NCBI GenBank assembly: GCA_039925145.1
Contig: JBDSZL010000032.1
Location: 6,314-70,313, forward strand
From: JBDSZL01 sp039925145
GTDB lineage: Bacteria; Acidobacteriota; Vicinamibacteria; Vicinamibacterales; SCN-69-37
Direction: 5' to 3'
Length of the DNA: 64,000 bases
The position numbers and the translations under genes are program-made. Positions within the stretch are counted from its first letter, which is position 1. Each line of letters opens with the position of its first letter. This document shows positions 42,101 through 50,122 of the stretch, one piece after another. The notes under the pieces were generated by a model. It searched no databases. It was not told the DNA's origin and saw only the letters and a program-made list of their open reading frames with translations.

Positions 42101-43766
42101 GAGAATCCCTGCCCGTCATTCTAGTGTCGCGCTCTTGACACTCATAATCGCCGCCACTGCCGGTCCGGCCACATCAGGGCAGACAGACAGCACCGGTCCG
42201 GCCACGTTCCTCGTGCTCGTCCGCGGCACGAGGGTGGGTACCCAGAGTGTAGCGGTCAGCCGCAGTGGCTCCGGCTGGCTCGTCTCTGGAACGGGACGAC
42301 TCGCCCCCCCGGTCGACCTCGTCACCAACAAGTTCGAAGTCAGCTACGGCAGCGACTGGCAGCCCCAGCAACTGACAGTGCAGGGATCGCTGCGCGGCCA
42401 GCCGCTCGCGATCGCCGCAACCTTCGGCTTGACCACGGCGAGCACCGACGTCGTGCAGGGGTTGCAGCACGGCTCGCTGTCCCATCAGATGGCCCCGCGA
42501 TCGGTGATCCTCTCGGGCAATTTTTTCGGCGGCTACGAAGTGCTCGCGTTGCGGCTCGAGACGGCAACGCCGGGCACGCGAGTGCCTGCCTACCTGGCGC
42601 CCGACGGCGAGGTCAGCATCACTGTTGACCGCATCACCCCACGACGCGTATCGATTGGCACCACGACGCTCGAGCTGCGCGAGTTTCTGCTGACGGTGAA
42701 CGTGCCGGGCGGCACTATGCCGCTCGAGCTATGGGTCGACAGTCGGAGCCGGCTCGCACGCCTGGTGATGCCTGCGTCGTCACTCGTCGTGCTGCGCGAA
42801 GACCTCGCCACAGTGATGGCGCGCGAAGAGCATGTCCGCAGCGCGGGCGACGAGGATGTGTTTATCCCGGCAAACGGCTTCAGCCTTGGCGGCACCCTCT
42901 CCAAACCGTCCAACGCTGCTCCGCGGTTGCCCGCCGTAATTCTCGTCTCGAGCCCGGGGCCGCAGGACCGCGACCTCACGGTTTTCGGCGTGTCGATCTT
43001 CGGACAATTGGCGAACGCACTGGCCGACGCGGGCTTCGCGGTGGTCCGCTACGACGGCCGCGGTGTCGGACGCAGTGGCGGCCGTACCGAAAACGCTGCG
43101 CTGGCCGAGTATGCCGAGGACGTGCTGCATGTCGTGGGATGGCTGCGAAAGCGACGCGACATCGATCCCGAGCGCATTGCCGTAGTGGGCTATTCCGAAG
43201 GCGCGCCTGTCGCCCTGACCGCTGCGGGTCGAGAGAAGCGAATTAAGGGCGTGGTGCTCGTGGCGGCTCCGGGGCGCACGGGCCGCGAGGTGACGCTCGA
43301 GCAGCAACAGCATGTGCTGTCGCGGCTCAACATCCCCGAGAGCGAGAAGGCCTCGCGCACCTCGCTGCAAACGCGCATCATCGACGCTGCCGTCACCGGC
43401 AACTGGGAAGGTATGCCGCGGGAATTACGCGATCAGGCCGATTCGCCGTGGTTCAAGGGCTGGCTCCTGTTCGATCCCGCAACAGCGATCGCCAAGCTGG
43501 AGCAGCCCCTGCTCCTGGTTCACGGCACTGTCGATCGAGAGATTCCCGCAGCTCATAGCGAACGGCTCGAGACACTGGCTCGCGCGCGGCGTAAAGCGCC
43601 CGAGGCCGCCACGCGCCGTGTGCTCGTGACCGGCGTCAATCACCTGCTGATTCCCGCCGACACGGGCGAGGTCGACGAGTACGCCACTCTGCCCGATCGA
43701 AACCTCTCGCGTGATCTCGTCGCCTCGATCGCCACCTGGCTGCGAGCACTGGCGCCTGCGCGGTGA
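42090..43766 (+). CDS. Exported alpha/beta hydrolase
   Basis: A 558-residue secreted serine hydrolase. A signal peptide (MLFKRIPARHSSVALLTLII to ATSG) precedes an N-terminal beta-rich domain of about 230 residues, then a peptidase S9/esterase-like domain. PAVILVSSPGPQDRDLTVFG is the oxyanion region, VVRYDGRGVGRSGG a strand-turn block, IAVVGYSEGAPVALTAAG the nucleophile elbow (GYSEG), LLLVHGTVDREIP the acid and TGVNHLL the histidine. The layout resembles YqiA/BAAT-type hydrolases of unknown substrate. The ATG is 8 bases after an extended -10. Confidence 0.85.
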   Translation: MLFKRIPARHSSVALLTLIIAATAGPATSGQTDSTGPATFLVLVRGTRVGTQSVAVSRSGSGWLVSGTGRLAPPVDLVTNKFEVSYGSDWQPQQLTVQGSLRGQPLAIAATFGLTTASTDVVQGLQHGSLSHQMAPRSVILSGNFFGGYEVLALRLETATPGTRVPAYLAPDGEVSITVDRITPRRVSIGTTTLELREFLLTVNVPGGTMPLELWVDSRSRLARLVMPASSLVVLREDLATVMAREEHVRSAGDEDVFIPANGFSLGGTLSKPSNAAPRLPAVILVSSPGPQDRDLTVFGVSIFGQLANALADAGFAVVRYDGRGVGRSGGRTENAALAEYAEDVLHVVGWLRKRRDIDPERIAVVGYSEGAPVALTAAGREKRIKGVVLVAAPGRTGREVTLEQQQHVLSRLNIPESEKASRTSLQTRIIDAAVTGNWEGMPRELRDQADSPWFKGWLLFDPATAIAKLEQPLLLVHGTVDREIPAAHSERLETLARARRKAPEAATRRVLVTGVNHLLIPADTGEVDEYATLPDRNLSRDLVASIATWLRALAPAR

Positions 43767-43854
43767 ATTGCGGCCCGGCAGATCGCGTACACTCCTTGTC
43801 GCATAAAGCTGCCGTCGTGAAGAACCCCTTCCCCGGCGCAGATGACAGCGTCGT

Positions 43855-43874
43855 GCAGCCGAGAGTGCGGCTGC
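43855..43874 (+). promoter_or_regulatory. Hairpin before the FHA gene
   Basis: GCAGCCG pairs perfectly with CGGCTGC around a 6-base loop. The Shine-Dalgarno GGAGG at 43876-43880 begins two bases later, so the stem may influence ribosome access. Confidence 0.4.
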
Positions 43875-43887
43875 CGGAGGAAGTGCG

Positions 43888-44187
43888 TTGACCATGGCTG
43901 GATGGATTCTGCAACACAACGGCGAGTCACCCGTTCTCTTCCGTCTCCCGCCTGGCACCGTCAAGACCATCGGACGGACAGCCCGCGCGGATTTCATCAT
44001 CGACGCCGCACTGGTGTCCCGGCTCCATTGCCGCGTCACTTCGGACCCGACCGATCAGCTGATTGTCGAAGACCTCCGCAGCACGAACGGCACGATGGTG
44101 AACGGAGAGCGGATCGATCGCGCCGTGCTCAGGCCAGGAGACATCCTGACGGTGGGGCGCGTCGACTTCGAAGTACAGCAGAGCTGA
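43888..44187 (+). CDS. FHA domain protein
   Basis: A 99-residue protein made of one forkhead-associated domain, which binds phosphothreonine peptides. The core motifs are VKTIGRTARADFIID, SRLHCRVTSDP and DLRSTNGTMVNGERI. It contains nothing else, so it probably acts as an adaptor for a Ser/Thr kinase that is not in this window. GGAGG lies 7 bases before a TTG at 43888 and 13 bases before the ATG at 43894, so the TTG is the better-placed start. Confidence 0.88.
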   Translation: MTMAGWILQHNGESPVLFRLPPGTVKTIGRTARADFIIDAALVSRLHCRVTSDPTDQLIVEDLRSTNGTMVNGERIDRAVLRPGDILTVGRVDFEVQQS

Positions 44188-44205
44188 AGGGCGCGTCCAG
44201 GCGGC

Positions 44206-44832
44206 TCAGAACCTGCCGCGTTCGGCGCCAATCGTCGTGCTCGGTCCGTGACCGGGGTGCACCGGCGTCTCGTCTGGAAACCGGAACAGGACCGTCCGGA
44301 TGGAACGCATCAGCGTGGCGTAATCGGCTCCCGGCAGATCGGTTCGCCCAATCGCCCCGGCAAACAGCGTGTCTCCGTCGAACAACTGACGCGCATCGGC
44401 GTCGGCACGGCCGATCGCCAGACACACGCCACCAGGACAGTGTCCCGGTGTATGCAGGGGCTCGACGATGTAGTTGCCGAATGCGAATGGAATCGCCGAA
44501 TCGTAGAAGGCGTCGATGGGCGGCTGAGGTTCGACCGTGACACCGAACATGGCGCCCTGCTGAACGGCCGCGTCGTACAGGAACAGATCGTCAGCGTGCA
44601 GCCACACCGGCACATCCAGTGCGGCCTTTGCTCGTCCCACACCGGTGATGTGGTCGAAGTGGGCATGCGTGAGTAGAATCGCGAGCACCTCGACCCCGCT
44701 CTCCTGTGCGGCCGAAAGCAACTCGTCGACTTCGTCCCCGGGATCGATGAGCACCCCTTCGTGCGTGTCCTCGCACGACACGAGGAATCCGTTCTTCATG
44801 AAAGGCGCAACCGCGGCCGTGTGGATCAGCAT
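44206..44832 (-). CDS. MBL-fold metal-dependent hydrolase (glyoxalase II-like)
   Basis: A 208-residue metallo-beta-lactamase-fold hydrolase. The metal site is visible in ILLTHAHFDHITGVG (HxHxDH), HTPGHCPGGVCLA (His), LFDGDTLFAGAIGRTDL (Asp) and VHPGHGPSTTIGAE (His). The GRTDLPGAD step is typical of short YcbL-type glyoxalase II proteins, which hydrolyse thioesters such as lactoylglutathione. It lies 15 bp after the SDR gene stop on the same strand, so the two are probably one transcript. Confidence 0.9.
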   Translation of the reverse strand: MLIHTAAVAPFMKNGFLVSCEDTHEGVLIDPGDEVDELLSAAQESGVEVLAILLTHAHFDHITGVGRAKAALDVPVWLHADDLFLYDAAVQQGAMFGVTVEPQPPIDAFYDSAIPFAFGNYIVEPLHTPGHCPGGVCLAIGRADADARQLFDGDTLFAGAIGRTDLPGADYATLMRSIRTVLFRFPDETPVHPGHGPSTTIGAERGRF

Positions 44833-44847
44833 GGTCGGCGTTCCGCG

Positions 44848-45561
44848 TCAGTTCTTCTTTGGCTTCGAGGGCCGAAGTTCAATCAGGCTCGGCAGACTAC
44901 GGGCGGGGTGCCGCAACAAATCAATCACCGCTTCAGCGACATCGTCGGGACTCAGCTTCCAGATGTCGTCGTCGGGCGCCTTGGGACCGCTGAATTCGGT
45001 TGCCACCGATCCCGGCAGGATCACGCTCACGCGGATGTTGTCGAACCGGACTTCCTGCATGAGCGACTCGGTAAATGCCACGAGCGCGGCTTTCGACGCG
45101 CAGTAGGTGGCACCGCGGGGGAAGGGATGGCGGGCGGCTAGGCTTGCGACATTGATGATCCAGCCGCCGCCGGCACGTCGAATCACGGGGATGGCGGCAC
45201 GGCTGAAATAGAACGGGCCGGTCACGTTCGTCTCAATCACCGCGTGCCAGGTCTCGTCGGTCGTGACCTCGACATTGCCCGACGCGCCCACGGCGGCGTT
45301 GTTGATGAGAACGTCCAGCCCGTCGAACTGCCGGACCGTGGACGCGACGAGCCGGTCCACGGCGGCACGATCGCGCACGTCGACGGCCGCGCCGGCAATC
45401 CGTGCCGCGTCATGACCGGATGCCACGAGGGATCGAACGGCCTCGTCCACACGGCCGGTGTCGCGTCCGGTGATCATCACGCGTGCGCCCTGGGCCAGAA
45501 GGGCGTGGGCGATTGCGAATCCGATGCCTCGTGTTCCGCCGGTGACTATCGCTCTTTGCAT
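44848..45561 (-). CDS. SDR family oxidoreductase
   Basis: A 237-residue short-chain dehydrogenase. The cofactor site is RAIVTGGTRGIGFAIAHAL, with DVLINNAAVGASG as the NNAG-like motif, the catalytic Ser in IINVASLAARHP, and YCASKAALVAFTES with the Tyr and Lys (YxxxK). ITGRDTGRVDEA after beta-2 suggests NADPH. The substrate is unknown; 3-ketoacyl reductase-like enzymes look similar. GGAGG lies 6 bases before the ATG at 45561. It is divergent from the LDH/MDH-like gene. Confidence 0.92.
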   Translation of the reverse strand: MQRAIVTGGTRGIGFAIAHALLAQGARVMITGRDTGRVDEAVRSLVASGHDAARIAGAAVDVRDRAAVDRLVASTVRQFDGLDVLINNAAVGASGNVEVTTDETWHAVIETNVTGPFYFSRAAIPVIRRAGGGWIINVASLAARHPFPRGATYCASKAALVAFTESLMQEVRFDNIRVSVILPGSVATEFSGPKAPDDDIWKLSPDDVAEAVIDLLRHPARSLPSLIELRPSKPKKN

Positions 45562-45607
45562 CCGTGGCCTCCGTGGAGCGAGGCAACGCCGCCACCGCAC
45601 CGAGGAT

Positions 45608-45613
45608 TAGAAT
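45608..45613 (+). promoter_or_regulatory. Candidate -10 (TAGAAT) of the LDH/MDH-like gene
   Basis: TAGAAT lies 8 bases before the GTG at 45622 with no Shine-Dalgarno in between. Confidence 0.45.
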
Positions 45614-45621
45614 AGCGTTCC

Positions 45622-46455
45622 GTGTCGACTGTCGCCATTCTCGGCGCCGGCCCCTTGGGCTCGGCGGTTGCGCACCGGCTCTGCCAGCGCGGGCGGGTCA
45701 GGCGAATCATCCTCGTAGACGAACGCGTCGACAGCGCCGCCGGCAAGGCGCTCGATCTTCAGCAGTCCGGTCCGGTCGAGCATTTCGACACGGCGCTGGT
45801 CGCCGAGCGCGACGTGCTCGCGGCGACGGGCGCCTCGGTGGTCGTGGTGGCCGACGAGATCGCCGGAGGCGAATGGGAGGGAGACCGCGGGCTGGCACAT
45901 GTCGGGCGACTGGTGCGCGCCGGCAGCCGGGCTCCTATCGTGTTCGCCGGACCGCTGCAGACCCGATTGATGGAGCGCTGCTACACGGAGCTGAAGATCC
46001 CGACGCGCCGGTTGATCGGCACTGCTCCTTCGTCGATGACCGCGGCGGCGCAGGCGCTGACCGGACTCGAACTCAACATGTCGGGTGTCGAGCTCGTGCT
46101 GGTAGGCAGACCGCCAAAGCTCGTAGCGGCGTGGTCGGCCGCATCGGTGGCAGGGTCGCTGCTCTCGGAGCGGATCAATGGCCATCGGCTGCTGGCACTC
46201 TCCGCGTCGGTGGCCAGACTCTGGCCGCCGGGTCCAATTGCCATCGCCGCCGCAACGGCTCCTGTGGTCGAGGCGCTGATCGATGGCAGCCGCAGGATGC
46301 ACGACGCGCTGACGGTGCTCGAGGGCGAGCTCGGCGTTCGCGGAACGGCCGTCATGCTGCCGCTCCAGATCGGCATCGGCGGCATCGTGCGCCACGTCCT
46401 GCCGTCGCTCAGCCCACAGGAGCGGACCGAGCTCGCCACATCTATCGGCACATGA
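45622..46455 (+). CDS. LDH/MDH-like NAD-binding protein, active site degenerate
   Basis: A 277-residue protein with a lactate/malate dehydrogenase fold. The N-terminal Rossmann block is VAILGAGPLGSAVAHRL and IILVDERVDSAAGKALDLQQ is the usual beta-2 region. The catalytic features are missing: no mobile loop with the substrate Arg (usual PRKPGMSR area reads IAGGEWEGDR), no DxxR (here APSSMTAA) and no HGxH (here VGRPPKLV). It is also about 35 residues short. It is probably a non-catalytic or repurposed paralogue. The start is GTG at 45622. Confidence 0.7.
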   Translation: MSTVAILGAGPLGSAVAHRLCQRGRVRRIILVDERVDSAAGKALDLQQSGPVEHFDTALVAERDVLAATGASVVVVADEIAGGEWEGDRGLAHVGRLVRAGSRAPIVFAGPLQTRLMERCYTELKIPTRRLIGTAPSSMTAAAQALTGLELNMSGVELVLVGRPPKLVAAWSAASVAGSLLSERINGHRLLALSASVARLWPPGPIAIAAATAPVVEALIDGSRRMHDALTVLEGELGVRGTAVMLPLQIGIGGIVRHVLPSLSPQERTELATSIGT

Positions 46456-46485
46456 GTTTCAACGCCGGCTGAAACAGCGCCCGGT

Positions 46486-46491
46486 TAAGAT
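46486..46491 (+). promoter_or_regulatory. Candidate -10 (TAAGAT) of the PLP decarboxylase gene
   Basis: TAAGAT lies 7 bases before the GTG at 46499; no Shine-Dalgarno is visible. Confidence 0.4.
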
Positions 46492-46498
46492 CCTTCGA

Positions 46499-47998
46499 GT
46501 GACTGAGCCACGCCGCAGCCCGCTCGACATGGATGCAGAGACGTTCAGGACGCTCGGCCGCGAGCTCGTCGATCAGCTCGCGGACGCGCTCGCGTCGATC
46601 CCTGCACGCCCCATCACACCCAACGAGACGCCCGATCAAGTTCACGAGGCACTCGATGCGAGCCGAACCCTCCCGGAGGAGGGAGCACCCGCAGGCGAGC
46701 TGTTGCGTGGACTCACGGCACGGCTGTTCGACCATTCGCTGTTCAATGCGCATCCGCGGTTCTTCGGCTACATCACCGCTCCGCCCGCGCCGATCGGTAT
46801 CCTTGGCGACCTCGTCGCGTCCGCGCTCAACGCAAATGTCGGGAGCTGGGCGTTGTCGCCGGCGGCGACGGAAATCGAGGCGCAGACGATCCGCTGGATC
46901 GCCGAGATGATCGGCTATCCGACGTCCTGTGGCGGAGTGCTCGTCAGCGGCGGCAACATGGCGAACTTCGTGGGCTTCTTCGCGGCGCGCGCTGCACGGA
47001 CCGGCTGGGACATTCGTCGTCTCGGCAACGCCAGCGCCGATGGCCGGCCCCTGGCCGTATACGTCAGCGCGGAGACGCACACATGGATCCAGAAGGCGGC
47101 TGACCTGTCGGGCATCGGCACCAATGCCATCCGATGGATCGAGACCGACGTCCACCAGCGGATGGATCTCGGGGCGCTGCGGCAACGGATCGCTGGAGAC
47201 GTCTCGGCCGGGGTCGCCCCCTTTCTCGTCGTGGGCACCGCAGGATCGGTCAGCACCGGCGCTATTGATCCACTGGCAGACATCGCTGCGATCTGTCGGG
47301 AACACGACCTGTGGTTCCACGTCGACGGCGCGTACGGCGGGTTCGCCGCCGCGGCAGACGAGGCACCAGCCGATCTGCGGGCGCTGGCACTGGCCGATTC
47401 AGTGGCGGTCGATCCGCACAAGTGGCTATACGCGCCTCTCGAGGCCGGCTGCGCGCTCGTGCGCGACCCGCGCCATCTGCGAGACGCTTTCTCGTATCAC
47501 CCGCCCTACTACCATTTCGATGGCCGCGGCCCGAACTTCGTGGACCACGGCATGCAGAATTCGCGCGGGTTCCGCGCGCTGAAGGTTTGGCTTGCACTTC
47601 AGCACGCGGGCGCCGCCGGGTATCGCGCGATGATTGGCGAGGACATGCGCCTGGCTCGCGGGCTGGCCGACGCGGTTGGTGAGCATCCCGAGCTCGAGCT
47701 GGTGACACAGAATCTGAGCATCACGACGTTCCGCTATGTGCCACCGGATCTGCGAGCGTCAGCCGCGGACGAGAAGGTCGGGGCGTATCTGAACCGCCTC
47801 AACCAGGATCTCCTGGAACGGCTTCAGTCCGGCGGTGAGATTTTTGTTTCGAACGCGGTCGTCACAGGCCGCTACGTCCTGCGTGCCTGCATCGTGAACT
47901 TCCACACGAGCGAGGCCGACGTTGCGGTGGTACCTGGAACCGTGGCGCGCGAGGGCCGCCGCGCAGACGCACGACTTCGCGGCACGAGCGGCATCTGA
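46499..47998 (+). CDS. Group II PLP-dependent decarboxylase (aromatic amino acid decarboxylase-like)
   Basis: A 499-residue cytoplasmic PLP enzyme that makes an amine from an amino acid. Diagnostic blocks are HPRFFGYITAPPAPIGILGD, GVLVSGGNMANFVGFFAARA, FLVVGTAGSVSTGAIDPL, LWFHVDGAYGGFAAAADEA and SVAVDPHKWLYAPLEAG, whose Lys binds PLP. NVGSWALSPAATEIE is the family substrate-pocket region. Tryptophan, tyrosine, DOPA or glutamate decarboxylases share this frame, and the substrate cannot be fixed. The start is a GTG at 46499. Confidence 0.9.
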   Translation: MTEPRRSPLDMDAETFRTLGRELVDQLADALASIPARPITPNETPDQVHEALDASRTLPEEGAPAGELLRGLTARLFDHSLFNAHPRFFGYITAPPAPIGILGDLVASALNANVGSWALSPAATEIEAQTIRWIAEMIGYPTSCGGVLVSGGNMANFVGFFAARAARTGWDIRRLGNASADGRPLAVYVSAETHTWIQKAADLSGIGTNAIRWIETDVHQRMDLGALRQRIAGDVSAGVAPFLVVGTAGSVSTGAIDPLADIAAICREHDLWFHVDGAYGGFAAAADEAPADLRALALADSVAVDPHKWLYAPLEAGCALVRDPRHLRDAFSYHPPYYHFDGRGPNFVDHGMQNSRGFRALKVWLALQHAGAAGYRAMIGEDMRLARGLADAVGEHPELELVTQNLSITTFRYVPPDLRASAADEKVGAYLNRLNQDLLERLQSGGEIFVSNAVVTGRYVLRACIVNFHTSEADVAVVPGTVAREGRRADARLRGTSGI

Positions 47999-48016
47999 CG
48001 ATCGGCGTCCAGCCCG

Positions 48017-48865
48017 TCAGACCTGCAGCGCGTTTACTTTTCTTCGGGACCCCATCCGCGCGATCGTGCGTCTGACGACACGCGCACCAACCAGAAGGAG
48101 AAGCACGAGCTCCGAGTCGTGCGCCCGACGATCGGTTGCCTTCCGGCCGAACAGCCAGGCGAGGCCGATGCTCAGCACATAGAGCAGGATCACCGGCCCG
48201 CCCATGGCCGCCATGCCTACGCCGCCGCCATCGGGTGAGAGTACGCCAGCGACGATGGCGATAAGCAGAACGGCGAGCTTGAAGTGCCTGATCATGAATC
48301 GGGGCGTGATCATGCCCATCCGCGCGAGGAAGACCACGAGCGTCGGCAGTTGAAACGTGATCCCCATGGCCAGGATGAGTCGCAGGTACATCGAGAACGC
48401 TGGCTCGACACGTGGCATGAACGTCAGGTAATCGCGCGTGAAGTGGCCGAAGAACTGCCAGACGATTGGAAAGACGACATAGTGCGCAAATGCGGCGCCG
48501 ATGACGAAGCACACTGTCGACATGGCGATGAAGGGAAGGGCCAGGCTCTTCTCGCGCGAGTAGAGCCCGGGCGCGATGAACAGCCACACCTGCGCGAAGA
48601 CGAGCGGCGACGCCAGGATGAGTCCTGCAATGAGCGCGATCTTCACCTGCAGCATGAACGCTTCACCCGGATCGGTGTAGATGAGCGTCTGTCCCGCCGG
48701 CAGCAGCGCCTGCATCGGGCGCATGATGAAATCGAAGATCCGATCCACGAAGAAGAACGTCACCGCGAAACCGGCGCCGACCGAGGCCAAGGCCCAGATC
48801 AGACGCTTTCGAAGCTCCTCGAGGTGATCCAGGAACGACATCGTCTTGCCTTCGTGCACATCCAC
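48017..48865 (-). CDS. tatC: Sec-independent protein translocase TatC
   Basis: A 282-residue inner-membrane protein with six helices, the twin-arginine signal receptor. The N-terminal MSFLDHLEELRKRLIWAL is the conserved TatC start, where the Glu pair contacts the signal peptide. FIAPGLYSREK and the periplasmic FFGHFTRDYLTFMPRVEPAF loop follow. The start is chosen as GTG at 48865 since GGAGG lies about 5 bases upstream; GTG 48871 and ATG 48841 are in frame. The C-terminal tail is longer than usual and basic (VVRRTIARMGSRRK). No tatA or tatB lies near. Confidence 0.95.
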   Translation of the reverse strand: MDVHEGKTMSFLDHLEELRKRLIWALASVGAGFAVTFFFVDRIFDFIMRPMQALLPAGQTLIYTDPGEAFMLQVKIALIAGLILASPLVFAQVWLFIAPGLYSREKSLALPFIAMSTVCFVIGAAFAHYVVFPIVWQFFGHFTRDYLTFMPRVEPAFSMYLRLILAMGITFQLPTLVVFLARMGMITPRFMIRHFKLAVLLIAIVAGVLSPDGGGVGMAAMGGPVILLYVLSIGLAWLFGRKATDRRAHDSELVLLLLVGARVVRRTIARMGSRRKVNALQV

Positions 48866-48958
48866 GCTCACCTCCTTGTACGGGCCGTTGTGCGCTGATA
48901 GTCCAGCCTTTCGACCGACAAGGCAAGCTCTTCCGATCGGCCGACACCCGAGCAGCCG

Positions 48959-49369
48959 CTATGTGGGATTGACGATCGTGACGCCGAGGTCTCTGAAGTC
49001 CTTCTCGTTTCGAGACACGATGGCCAGGCCGTGGACACGCGCGGTTGCGGCGAGCAGGGAATCGATCACTGGAAGCGGACGCGAAACAAGGGCGCGTAGC
49101 CGCCCCCATTCGTCGGCGACCGGCTCGTCGACGGGCAGCACCCGGTCCACATAGAGGTGCGATAGATCCGCGAGCCAGAGTCCCAACGCGTGTGCGCGGG
49201 CCGCGTCTCGGGCTTTCAGCCGATCCACACCTTCGCGGATTTCGCCCAAGGTCAGCACACTGACGTACAGGTCGTCCGCGTCCTGTGCATCGAGCCAGGC
49301 GAGGATCGCCGCCTTCGGCCGCGGCTTGCGGATCTCCGACAGGATATTGGTATCGAGCAGGACCTTCAC
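48959..49369 (-). CDS. PIN-domain toxin, FitB/VapC type
   Basis: A 136-residue RNase toxin. The four acidic residues of the PIN site are in place: Asp6 (KVLLDTNILSE), Glu43 (TLGEIREG), Asp103 (PVIDSLLAATA) and Asp124 (SRNEKDFRD). The GTG start overlaps the antitoxin stop by 4 bp (GTGA), which ties toxin synthesis to antitoxin translation. The ILSEIRKPRP start is close to FitB. The target RNA is unknown. Confidence 0.93.
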   Translation of the reverse strand: MKVLLDTNILSEIRKPRPKAAILAWLDAQDADDLYVSVLTLGEIREGVDRLKARDAARAHALGLWLADLSHLYVDRVLPVDEPVADEWGRLRALVSRPLPVIDSLLAATARVHGLAIVSRNEKDFRDLGVTIVNPT

Positions 49370-49596
49370 AGCGCGACCGGCCGTCCGGTATCCCGAGAGC
49401 GCCGCACTCGAATCGGACCAGGTTCTGGCATCGCCCTCAAGAAGGCCTTGAAATCGCGGCTCGACATGCCGGCCGCCAAGGCCGACTCGAGAATCGCGCG
49501 GTGCTCGGCCTCCGCCGACCGCCCCGCTCTCGCGGCCCGTTGCTTGAGCGCCTTGACGACACGCGGCGGAACGTTCCGGACAACCAATTGCGACAT
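49366..49596 (-). CDS. FitA-like ribbon-helix-helix antitoxin
   Basis: A 76-residue antitoxin. Residues 1-40 (MSQLVVRNVPPRVVKALKQR then AGRSAEAEHRAILESAL) form a ribbon-helix-helix DNA-binding unit of the FitA family, and the C-terminal third (FKAFLRAMPEPGP) would wrap the PIN toxin. It comes first in the operon and overlaps the toxin gene. A TATCAT hexamer 7 bases before the ATG lies within an inverted repeat, so it is likely self-repressed. Confidence 0.9.
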   Translation of the reverse strand: MSQLVVRNVPPRVVKALKQRAARAGRSAEAEHRAILESALAAGMSSRDFKAFLRAMPEPGPIRVRRSRDTGRPVAL

Positions 49597-49613
49597 GCTT
49601 GCAATGATAGCAT
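49595..49613 (-). promoter_or_regulatory. Promoter and operator of the FitAB-type operon
   Basis: ATGCT and AGCAT form a 5-bp inverted repeat around 9 bases. On the plus strand TGATAGCA (49605-49612) equals, as I recall, one half-site of the gonococcal FitA operator. The -10 TATCAT of the minus strand lies inside it, at 49604-49609, so antitoxin binding would block RNA polymerase. Confidence 0.5.
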
Positions 49614-50122
49614 TCGGCAGACATAGGAGGCATTGGCCGCGTCGGCGGCATCGTCACTTCCGCTGTGGGTCCACGAGCAGTCGATAGAGGAGTGGCATCA
49701 CGCTGCCTGCCACCGCACTTGGCAGTATGAGGAAGGCCGCTCCGATGGTGACACCGCCGGCTTGAGGCCTGCGAGGCAGGAAGGAGCGTGTGGTGCGTCA
49801 AAGTCTTCTCTTGTTGCTGGTGATGGTTGCGTGCATCGAGATTCACGCAAGCGTGGTCCAGGCGACGCGCCAAGGCGCGACTCCGACCGGGATGCCGTCG
49901 ACTCCCGCCTGTTCGGTGCTCACTAAGGAACTGCTCGCACAGACCACGCCGCTCCAAAAGCAGACGTTCAAATGGACGTCCCCAGCGGTCGCACGTCAGC
50001 GTCGATTCAGTCCAATGTCATAGCGTTGGCCAAAGCTGTCTTGCCGAAGTTGAAGTGAGGGCCCATTCTCAAGACATTGATGAACATCGCCAACCGACAA
50101 CGCTGGCAGGCCAGCGTTTTGC
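49614..50122. other. Interval with no firm gene
   Basis: About 500 bp between the toxin-antitoxin operon and the carboxypeptidase-regulatory-like gene. It holds one weak candidate, the short exported frame at 49790-50023, and otherwise no coding signal, RNA gene or terminator that I can see. Confidence 0.5.
49790..50023 (+). CDS. Possible short or truncated exported protein
   Basis: A 77-residue frame opens with two GTG codons; AAGGAG lies about 5 bases upstream. The first 25 residues look like a signal peptide (VRQSLLLLLVMVACIEIHAS). The next part, TPACSVLTKELLAQTTPLQK, resembles the start of secreted proteins with a CxLLTxxE motif. The frame then runs out after about 30 more residues without a domain. 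It may be the front end of a gene broken by deletion. I cannot name a family. Confidence 0.35.
   Translation: MVRQSLLLLLVMVACIEIHASVVQATRQGATPTGMPSTPACSVLTKELLAQTTPLQKQTFKWTSPAVARQRRFSPMS

Noticed and set aside
48959..49957. Toxin frame extended to 332 codons
   Set aside because: The PIN domain starts at the GTG at 49369, which overlaps the antitoxin stop; the extra 195 codons lie across the antitoxin gene in another frame.
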